Assembly: GCA_024276455.1 (NCBI GenBank)
Contig: JAJRXE010000244.1
Location: forward strand, 1 to 5,329
Source: Calditrichota bacterium
Lineage (GTDB): Bacteria; Calditrichota; Calditrichia; RBG-13-44-9
Length of the DNA: 5,329 bases
Direction: 5' to 3'
The notes beneath the pieces are model-generated. The model worked only from the letters and a program-made list of their open reading frames with translations, made no database searches and had not been told where the DNA came from. The translations under genes were made by a program, and so were the position numbers. Shown here piece by piece: positions 1 through 4,981 of the stretch (positions within the stretch are counted from its first letter, which is position 1; the number at the start of each line of letters is the position of its first letter).

Positions 1-480
1 GCGGCGACTCGTCGCGGCCAGCGAAGCCGGATTGTGAAAGGGGGAGGCTTCGGTGGCGAAGTGGGCGAAACCAGTATCGACGATTTAGTTAGCGGCGTGG
101 GTGTGGCCGAAGGGGAAAGTGTGGCCCGCAAAGGTACCATTAAGTTGGCTCAGGAAACACAGGTGAGCGGTGCCGGCGCCGGTACGGCTCAGCGCGATCC
201 CGAGGTGATTGATGCGGTTATCAACAAAAACAAGGCCTCCGTTGAATATTGTTACCAATCGCAGTTGAAACTCGATCCCAATTTACGAGGCGAAATTGTG
301 GTGCGTTTCGATATCTTGCCTGATGGAAGAGTCGGTTCGGTGAAAATTGTCAGCTCCACTTTGAACAATCCAAAAGTGGAACGCTGTATTCAACGCTCCA
401 TCCGACGCTGGTCTAATTTCCCCCGCTTACACGACAGCCGATCCATCGTAACCATTCAAACCAAGTTTGTATTTGGCTAA
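1..480 (+). CDS. TonB-like / AgmX-PglI C-terminal domain protein, 5' end missing
   Basis: The frame is open from base 1, so this is the last 159 residues of a longer protein. A GTG at 34 has no ribosome-binding site and is probably internal. The first ~65 visible residues are Gly/Ala-rich and low in complexity, like a periplasmic linker. Residues ~67-159 form a compact domain: a helix with YCYQ (Cys84), a Gly-Glu-Ile-Val-Val-Arg-Phe strand, the turn PDGRV, then SSTLNNPKVERC (Cys129) and RRW..FP. This pattern, with one Cys in each helix, is that of the AgmX/PglI C-terminal family, related in fold to the TonB C-terminus. Full-length members usually have an N-terminal membrane anchor and act in the periplasm with ExoB/ExbB-ExbD- or gliding-type motors; that role is inferred, since the N-terminus is outside the window. 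A strong terminator follows the stop codon. Its partner genes would lie upstream. Confidence 0.85.
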   Translation, partial: AATRRGQRSRIVKGGGFGGEVGETSIDDLVSGVGVAEGESVARKGTIKLAQETQVSGAGAGTAQRDPEVIDAVINKNKASVEYCYQSQLKLDPNLRGEIVVRFDILPDGRVGSVKIVSSTLNNPKVERCIQRSIRRWSNFPRLHDSRSIVTIQTKFVFG

Positions 481-515
481 TCCTTTTTCTTTCCCGGTGT
501 TTTTCTTTCCTTACT

Positions 516-555
516 GAAAAACTCCCGTTCGTGGCAGCGGGAGTTTTTCTTTTTA
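516..555 (+). terminator. Rho-independent terminator of the TonB-like gene
   Basis: A perfect 12-bp stem pairs 516-527 (GAAAAACTCCCG) with 538-549 (CGGGAGTTTTTC) around a 10-base loop, and the right arm runs into a T-rich tract to 555. The left arm begins with an A-run, so the hairpin could also work on the opposite strand, though no gene there needs it. It lies 35 bases past the stop codon at 480. Confidence 0.92.
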
Positions 556-578
556 AAGCAGGAGGGAAGAGATTCCCC

Positions 579-599
579 TTTGAAATCAACGGTTTCAAA
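579..599. repeat. Short inverted repeat upstream of aspS
   Basis: TTTGAAA at 579-585 and TTTCAAA at 593-599 are exact inverted copies around a 7-base spacer. The pair lies about 70 bases before the aspS start, downstream of the terminator hairpin. It could be an operator or a weak leader hairpin; no function can be assigned. I find no convincing aspS promoter in 556-668: the best pairs (TTGTTT at 610-615 with TTAAAT at 632-637, or TTGAAA at 580-585 with a poor -10) are weak. Confidence 0.35.
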
Positions 600-668
600 T
601 CTTTAGAGCTTGTTTCAACCCACTTTTACCGTTAAATTGGCGTCGCACAAAAGTCGAGGTTAGGAAAA

Positions 669-2438
669 TTGAAATTGAAACGCACCAACACTTGCGGAGA
701 ACTTCGAGGAAACGATGTCGGGAAACAAGTGGTCCTGAACGGTTGGGTTGACGGCTGGCGCGACCTTGGCGGCGTGCTGTTTATCGACTTGCGCGACCGT
801 TACGGGAAGACCCAAATTGTGTTTTCCCCGGAATTGCCCCGGGAAGTTTACGAAACGGCAAAAAAATTGCGTTCGGAATTCGTGGTGGCGGTTAAAGGGG
901 TGGTGCGCCCCCGGCCTCCCGAAGCCAAAAATCCCAACCTGCCCACCGGTGAAATTGAAGTGGCGGTGGAAGAACTGGAGATTCTAAACAGCAGTAAAAC
1001 CCCGCCGTTCGAGCTCAAAGAATTTGTCGAAGCATCCGAAGAATTGCGTCTACGGTACCGCTACCTGGATTTACGTCGCCCGGTCATGCAACGCAACCTC
1101 ATCCTGCGCCACCAGTTGGCCCAGATTACCCGGGAATTCTTTACCGCTGAAGGGTTTGTGGAGATCGAAACGCCCTTTCTAACTAAAAGCACCCCCGAAG
1201 GCGCCCGGGATTGCCTGGTTCCCTCTCGGCTGCATCACGGGAAATTTTACGCCTTGCCGCAGTCGCCCCAGACTTACAAACAAATTCTGATGGTTTCCGG
1301 ATTCGACCGGTATTTCCAGATTGTAAAATGCTTCCGGGATGAGGATTTACGGCGCGACCGGCAGCCGGAGTTTACGCAGGTGGACTTGGAAATGTCGTTT
1401 GTGGACGAAGAAGACGTCATGGACACGATGGAACGGTACATGGAAGTGGTTTTTCGAAAACTTTTGAACCGGAACATTACCCGGCCCTTTCCGCGACTGA
1501 CCTACCAGGAGGCGATGGAAAAATATGGCACCGACAAACCGGATTTGCGTTACGGTTTAACCATCACCGATGTCACCGAAGTTTTCCGGGAAAGCGATTT
1601 TAAAATATTCCGAAGCGTGGCGAATGAACAGGGATTCATCGGTGCGCTATTCGTTCCGGAAGCCGCCGCTTACAGCCGGAAACAAATTGACGGGTTGAAC
1701 CAATACGTAATGGAGTTAGGCGGAAAAGGGGTGGCTCATTTAAAGAAACAGGGACGGGAATTTACCACTGGCATTAGCAAGTTTTTGAGCGAACGGGAGT
1801 TTGCCCGGTTAAGGGAATTAGGTAAAGATTTCGATTCGGCGCTGGTGCTGCTGCTGGCCGATGCGGAAACGGAAAAAGCGCAAACCTTATTGGGCTATTT
1901 AAGGCAAAAATTGGCCGAAGACCTGGGGTTAATAGATCCGTCGCAATTTATTCTTTCCTGGACGGTGGATTTCCCCCTGCTGGAATACAGCGCAGAGGAA
2001 CAGCGTTACGTGGCTCGTCACCATCCTTTTACGTCGCCCAAATTGGAAGATATTCCGTTATTGGACCAGCACCCCGAAAGGGCACTGGCACGCGCTTACG
2101 ATTTAATCCTCAACGGAAATGAAATTGCCGGCGGGAGCATCCGAATCCATCAGCGGGAACTGCAAGAAAAAATGTTCCGGGTGCTGCAAATTTCGCCCGA
2201 GGATGCGCGCCAGAAATTCGGGTTTTTACTGGAAGCGTTTGAATACGGAGCACCGCCTCACGGGGGAATTGCCTTCGGTTTCGACCGGCTGGCGATGCTG
2301 CTGAGCGGAGTGGAATCGATTCGCGATGTGATTGCTTTCCCGAAGACCACCAGCGCTCTGGCATTGATGGAAAATGCGCCCTCGGAAATCAGTGAAGAGC
2401 AATTAAAAGAGTTGGGGCTGGAATTAAGAAAAAATTAA
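669..2438 (+). CDS. aspS: Aspartyl-tRNA synthetase (AspRS), class II
   Basis: It charges tRNA(Asp) with aspartate in the cytoplasm, using ATP. At 589 residues it matches the usual bacterial length (E. coli about 590). Order: N-terminal OB-fold anticodon-binding domain (~1-110; GWVDGWRDLGG, DLRDR), catalytic core, the bacterial GAD insertion (~290-415), and the C-terminal core. Visible signatures are TPEGARD (175-181), QSPQ (198-201), motif 2 FRDEDLRRDRQPEFTQ (222-237), HHPFT (451-455), NEIAGGSIRIH (484-494) and motif 3 GFDRLAMLL (537-545). Leu33 in RDLGG matches tRNA(Asp)-specific enzymes; tRNA(Asp/Asn)-charging types typically have His there (family knowledge). Cys182 replaces the usual Phe/Tyr in DxLVPSR. 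No ATG is available: the frame has a stop at 633, so the start is TTG 669 (GAGG at 656-659, 9-base spacer) or TTG 675 (AGGA at 662-665). No clear terminator follows. Confidence 0.98.
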   Translation: MKLKRTNTCGELRGNDVGKQVVLNGWVDGWRDLGGVLFIDLRDRYGKTQIVFSPELPREVYETAKKLRSEFVVAVKGVVRPRPPEAKNPNLPTGEIEVAVEELEILNSSKTPPFELKEFVEASEELRLRYRYLDLRRPVMQRNLILRHQLAQITREFFTAEGFVEIETPFLTKSTPEGARDCLVPSRLHHGKFYALPQSPQTYKQILMVSGFDRYFQIVKCFRDEDLRRDRQPEFTQVDLEMSFVDEEDVMDTMERYMEVVFRKLLNRNITRPFPRLTYQEAMEKYGTDKPDLRYGLTITDVTEVFRESDFKIFRSVANEQGFIGALFVPEAAAYSRKQIDGLNQYVMELGGKGVAHLKKQGREFTTGISKFLSEREFARLRELGKDFDSALVLLLADAETEKAQTLLGYLRQKLAEDLGLIDPSQFILSWTVDFPLLEYSAEEQRYVARHHPFTSPKLEDIPLLDQHPERALARAYDLILNGNEIAGGSIRIHQRELQEKMFRVLQISPEDARQKFGFLLEAFEYGAPPHGGIAFGFDRLAMLLSGVESIRDVIAFPKTTSALALMENAPSEISEEQLKELGLELRKN

Positions 2439-2441
2439 TGA

Positions 2442-2470
2442 TTGAATTTTTTGTCCGATTACTCTATAAT
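2442..2470 (+). promoter_or_regulatory. Candidate upstream sigma70 promoter of the lipoprotein-LysM operon
   Basis: TTGAAT at 2442-2447 and a perfect TATAAT at 2465-2470 are separated by 17 bases. It starts 3 bases after the aspS stop codon and would give a leader of about 110 bases before the lipoprotein gene. The region is AT-rich, so chance matches are possible. Confidence 0.45.
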
Positions 2471-2519
2471 AGAAAATGGTTTTTTTATTGGATTTATTTT
2501 GATCTCAAAGAAATTATGC

Positions 2520-2548
2520 TTGACAAAAAATAAGAAATTTATTAATAT
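2520..2548 (+). promoter_or_regulatory. Strong sigma70-type promoter of the lipoprotein-LysM operon
   Basis: A perfect -35 box TTGACA (2520-2525) is separated by the ideal 17 bases from TAATAT (2543-2548). Transcription would start near 2555, about 30 bases before the lipoprotein ATG. A 7-bp inverted repeat (AAGAAAT 2532-2538, ATTTCTT 2547-2553) straddles the -10 box and could be an operator or just AT-rich chance. Confidence 0.75.
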
Positions 2549-2586
2549 TTCTTTAGTTAACAAGTGCTTAAATAGAGGAGGCAAGT

Positions 2587-2874
2587 ATGAAAAATCCAAA
2601 AAAGTTCGTGAGTCTGATTTTGGTAGCGGTCTTTCTTTTCTCGCTATTTGTTGCTACCGGTTGCTCTCGTCATCCGAATCAGGAACAAATTCAAAAGATG
2701 GAAGAGACCCGTTCTGCAGCTTTAGCTGCTGAGAAGAAATTGGCTGAAGTTCAGAAAGAACGTCAGAAATTAGAACAACAGGTCGAAGCCAAGAAAGCGG
2801 AGCTGAAGAAGGTTCAGGACGAAAAAGCAATGGTTGAAGAGGCGCTCAAGAATTGGCAAAGCGAAGAAAAGTAA
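2587..2874 (+). CDS. Small coiled-coil lipoprotein (Lpp-like architecture)
   Basis: A 95-residue exported lipoprotein. It has a Lys-rich N-terminus (KNPKK), a hydrophobic segment (7-22) and a lipobox ATGC with the lipidated Cys at 26. Ser at +2 would favour the outer membrane under the E. coli sorting rule, which may not hold here. The mature part (70 residues) is nearly all helix: hydrophobic or small residues follow an unbroken heptad spacing from Met38 to Trp90 (including L52, V55, L62, V66, L73, V76, V83, L87), with Arg/Lys at core positions 59, 69 and 80. The last residue is Lys95, as in Braun's lipoprotein, where the terminal Lys is joined to peptidoglycan. No family is recognised by sequence, so Lpp-like describes architecture only. 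ATG 2587 follows GAGGAGG (2575-2581) by 5 bases. The LysM gene starts 18 bases after the stop, indicating one operon. Confidence 0.88.
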   Translation: MKNPKKFVSLILVAVFLFSLFVATGCSRHPNQEQIQKMEETRSAALAAEKKLAEVQKERQKLEQQVEAKKAELKKVQDEKAMVEEALKNWQSEEK

Positions 2875-2880
2875 AAGGTG

Positions 2881-2886
2881 AGGAGG
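2881..2886 (+). promoter_or_regulatory. Ribosome-binding site that fixes the LysM gene start
   Basis: AGGAGG lies 6 bases before ATG 2893. An in-frame GTG at 2878 would give a protein 5 residues longer, but it lies upstream of this site and has no site of its own, so ATG 2893 is chosen. The 11 bases GAGGAGGCAAG (2880-2890) are identical to those before the lipoprotein gene (2575-2585). Confidence 0.88.
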
Positions 2887-2892
2887 CAAGAA

Positions 2893-3747
2893 ATGAAGAA
2901 AAGAAGCGTGATATATCTGTCCTTAATTGTTTTGTTAATGTTCAGCCTGAATCTATTCGCCCAGGAATATTCCTATGATTACAAACAGATGAAGATGGAT
3001 GAGTACCGGGCGGAATTGGCAAAATGGCAGAAACGCGAAGCCGATGCCAAAGCCAAGATTGCCGAAGAAGAGGCCAAGATTGCCAAATTGAAAGAGGAAT
3101 TGGCTTCTCTGGATCAGCAAATTGAACAAACCTGGAATGAAATCTACGCCTTATTGGGAACCGATAAAGCCGGTTACCAGCAGTATGTTAGCGATTTGAA
3201 AGCGTTGCAAAATGAAGTATCCGGTTTTGTTGCCCTCTCACCTGAAGAAATTTACACTCGGAAAGATGAGATCACCAAGTTTGAAGAACGTTTGGCGGAG
3301 TTCAAAAAGGACAAACGGAGCTTGACGAGCGAATCCAAAGGAATTATTGCCCAGATTGAAGCCTTGATTCAGCAGGCCAAAGACAAAGCCACCCCGGCAG
3401 CGGCAGGTCGTTACGAAGTACAGCCCGGCGACTATCTCTGGAAGATTGCTAAAATGCCGGAAATCTACGGCAATCCCTATGCCTGGATTCGCATCTACAC
3501 CTACAACCGCGACCAAATCAAGAATCCGGATTTGATCTATCCGAATCAGGTGTTCCGGATTCCCAAGGTGGCTGGTCCCAATGAACACTGGGTGGAAAAA
3601 GGTGAGTTCCTGTACAAGATTGCCGGGTATGCCAATGTGTACGGCGATCCTTTCAAGTGGCAGAAGATTTACGAAGCCAACAAGGATGTCATCGACGATC
3701 CGAACATGATTTACCCGTTCATGGTGTTAACCATTCCAAGAGATTGA
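2893..3747 (+). CDS. Secreted coiled-coil protein with two C-terminal LysM domains
   Basis: A 284-residue protein predicted to be periplasmic and to bind peptidoglycan. Residues 1-23 are a Sec signal peptide (KKR, a hydrophobic core, then LFA with likely cleavage before Gln24). No lipobox Cys is present. Residues ~35-82 are Lys/Glu/Ala-rich coiled coil, with a second helical stretch at ~120-165 and a flexible Thr-Pro-Ala-rich hinge at ~166-173. LysM1 is ~174-224 (YEVQPGDYLWKIA ... DLIYPNQVFRIP). LysM2 is ~233-282 (WVEKGEFLYKIA ... MIYPFMVLTIP). Both carry the YGxPxxWxxIY segment followed by NRDQI or NKDVI, resembling the LysM of E. coli YgaU/Kbp. LysM2 is more degenerate: it has GE for GD and FM for the usual GQ. 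It is the second gene of an operon with the lipoprotein and ends at a terminator, suggesting a joint envelope role; the precise function is unknown. Confidence 0.92.
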   Translation: MKKRSVIYLSLIVLLMFSLNLFAQEYSYDYKQMKMDEYRAELAKWQKREADAKAKIAEEEAKIAKLKEELASLDQQIEQTWNEIYALLGTDKAGYQQYVSDLKALQNEVSGFVALSPEEIYTRKDEITKFEERLAEFKKDKRSLTSESKGIIAQIEALIQQAKDKATPAAAGRYEVQPGDYLWKIAKMPEIYGNPYAWIRIYTYNRDQIKNPDLIYPNQVFRIPKVAGPNEHWVEKGEFLYKIAGYANVYGDPFKWQKIYEANKDVIDDPNMIYPFMVLTIPRD

Positions 3748-3779
3748 TCGTAGTCTTCTTGAAATGTCACCTACTTTAC

Positions 3780-3816
3780 AAAAAGGCTCTCGTCAAAAAA
3801 TGCGGGAGCCTTTTTT
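3780..3816 (+). terminator. Rho-independent terminator of the lipoprotein-LysM operon
   Basis: A 13-bp stem pairs 3780-3792 (AAAAAGGCTCTCG) with 3803-3815 (CGGGAGCCTTTTT), with one G-U pair and a 10-base loop, and ends in a six-T run (3811-3816). It lies 32 bases past the LysM stop codon. Confidence 0.93.
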
Positions 3817-3829
3817 CGTTTACCTTTTT

Positions 3830-3898
3830 TTTCCGCATGATCTTTCTTTTTAAGGAACCGTATTCTCCTTCCGGAAAAATCAGTTTGATCTGCGGAAA
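3830..3898 (+). other. Nested inverted repeat (possible structured RNA or regulatory element) upstream of phoH
   Basis: TTTCCGCA (3830-3837) pairs perfectly with TGCGGAAA (3891-3898). After a single unpaired T at 3838, GATC (3839-3842) pairs with GATC (3887-3890), giving a 12-bp outer stem. Inside it, TTTTT (3847-3851) can pair with AAAAA (3875-3879) and GGAA (3854-3857) with TTCC (3869-3872). No T-run follows the right arm, so it does not look like a terminator. It could be a leader structure, a small RNA, or chance in AT-rich DNA. Confidence 0.35.
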
Positions 3899-3902
3899 CG
3901 AT

Positions 3903-3931
3903 TTCTTAATTTTGGAGTAAATAGTTAAAAT
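3903..3931 (+). promoter_or_regulatory. Weak candidate promoter of phoH
   Basis: TAAAAT at 3926-3931 is a good -10 box, but the -35 at 17-base spacing (TTCTTA, 3903-3908) is poor. It would start transcription near 3938, leaving a leader under 20 bases. A separate phoH promoter is expected because a strong terminator closes the operon before it. Confidence 0.3.
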
Positions 3932-3955
3932 TATTTATTCACCAATAAAAAGGAG

Positions 3956-4981
3956 ATGTGTACGTCGCAAGTGACCGATATTAAACTTGAAGAAAAGGAG
4001 ATTTTGATTAATAAAGTTGATCCCCTGATTTTATTTGGGATTTCCGATGAACACCTTAAAATAATCGAAAAGAATTTCCCCGTACAAATCATTGCCCGAG
4101 GAAATAAAGTAAAATTAATTGGTGCCCAAAAGGACGTAGAGGCGGTTGAAAATGTGCTTAGCGAATTGGTCTTTGTGGCCAATCGGAATAAACGCCTCGA
4201 TCGTCGCGATGTCGAAACCATTGTTCATATTATTAAAGCACATTCTCAGGAAAATCAATCCCCGGCGGTTTCGAAGGTTACTCAGGCTGCCAGTGAACTG
4301 GATGAAGTGATTCTGTTTACGCGCCGGGGCTTTGTGAAACCGCGAACGCCGGGACAAAAAAGGATTGTGGAAGCGGTAGAAAAGAACGATATTGTCATCG
4401 TCATCGGGCCGGCGGGAACCGGAAAAACCTATTTGGCGGTAGCCCTGGCTGTGGCTGCCCTGAAAAATAAAGAGGTTAACAAAATTGTGCTGGCCCGTCC
4501 CGCTGTGGAGGCCGGCGAAAGCCTGGGATTCTTACCGGGCGATTACAAGGAGAAAATCGATCCGTTCTTGCGCCCCCTTTACGATGCCCTGGAAGACATG
4601 TTGCCCAAGGAGTTGTTGAAGAAATATATTGAACAGGGTACCATCGAGGTGATTCCGCTGGCTTACATGCGGGGGCGGACATTAAATAATGCCTTTGTGA
4701 TATTGGATGAGGCCCAAAACGCCACCCAGATGCAGATGAAAATGTGCTTGACGCGTCTGGGAGTCAATTCGGTGGCAATAATTAACGGCGACATTACCCA
4801 GATTGACTTGCCCAGCTCCGACCATTCCGGTTTGGTCGAGATTTGTGACATTTTGAAGGGAATTGAGGGAATCGGTTTCGTGTATCTGGACAAGTCCGAT
4901 GTCGTTCGCCACCGCCTGGTTCGGGACATTATTGATGCGTACGATTTGCATAAAAACGGTAAAAAGGGAGATGAAAAATGA
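3956..4981 (+). CDS. phoH: PhoH family P-loop ATPase (YbeZ type)
   Basis: A 341-residue cytoplasmic ATPase/putative RNA helicase-like protein; family members act with the endoribonuclease YbeY in ribosome and RNA processing. The N-terminal ~25-75 (LFGISDEHLKIIEKNF, IIARGNKVKLIG) is the KH-like PhoH N-terminal region. A conserved segment TRRGFVKPRTPGQKRIVEA (122-140) precedes Walker A GPAGTGKT (151-158). VLARPAVEAGESLGFLPGD (178-196), PLAYMRGRTL (234-242), Walker B VILDEAQN (248-255), NGDITQIDLP (277-286) and DVVRHRLV (315-322) all match the family. The start is uncertain. ATG 3956 directly abuts AAGGAG with no spacer, and the frame has a stop at 3926. GTG 3971 is 15 bases from that site. Both keep the conserved domain. 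The 3' end overlaps the thiolase ATG by 4 bases. ybeY, a frequent neighbour, is not immediately downstream. Confidence 0.95.
   Translation: MCTSQVTDIKLEEKEILINKVDPLILFGISDEHLKIIEKNFPVQIIARGNKVKLIGAQKDVEAVENVLSELVFVANRNKRLDRRDVETIVHIIKAHSQENQSPAVSKVTQAASELDEVILFTRRGFVKPRTPGQKRIVEAVEKNDIVIVIGPAGTGKTYLAVALAVAALKNKEVNKIVLARPAVEAGESLGFLPGDYKEKIDPFLRPLYDALEDMLPKELLKKYIEQGTIEVIPLAYMRGRTLNNAFVILDEAQNATQMQMKMCLTRLGVNSVAIINGDITQIDLPSSDHSGLVEICDILKGIEGIGFVYLDKSDVVRHRLVRDIIDAYDLHKNGKKGDEK

Noticed and set aside
413..598. A 61-codon minus-strand ORF at the end of the TonB-like gene
   Set aside because: It spans the terminator hairpin and overlaps a conserved domain on the + strand; no ribosome-binding site or family is apparent.
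610..637. Possible aspS promoter TTGTTT / TTAAAT
   Set aside because: Both boxes match the consensus poorly (about 3 and 4 of 6), no better than expected by chance in this AT-rich gap.
2442..2732. A 96-codon + strand ORF starting just after aspS
   Set aside because: It runs through the promoter region and out of frame across the lipoprotein gene, has no ribosome-binding site, and its start is AT-rich low-complexity sequence. The lipoprotein frame has a signal peptide, lipobox and strong ribosome-binding site.
2878..2892. GTG at 2878 as the LysM gene start
   Set aside because: The AGGAGG site lies downstream of it and is correctly spaced for ATG 2893, which also gives a normal signal peptide.
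3238..3588. A 116-codon minus-strand ORF opposite the LysM gene
   Set aside because: It is antisense to a well-supported coding region, shows no recognisable domain, and is explained by the codon use of the LysM gene.
3830..3898. The nested repeat as a second terminator for the LysM operon or on the minus strand
   Set aside because: No T-run follows the right arm on the + strand, and on the minus strand the sequence after the stem is A-rich rather than T-rich.
3657..3920. An 87-codon + strand ORF over the end of the LysM gene and its terminator
   Set aside because: It overlaps LysM2 out of frame and reads through the terminator and the inverted repeat; the sequence is low in complexity.
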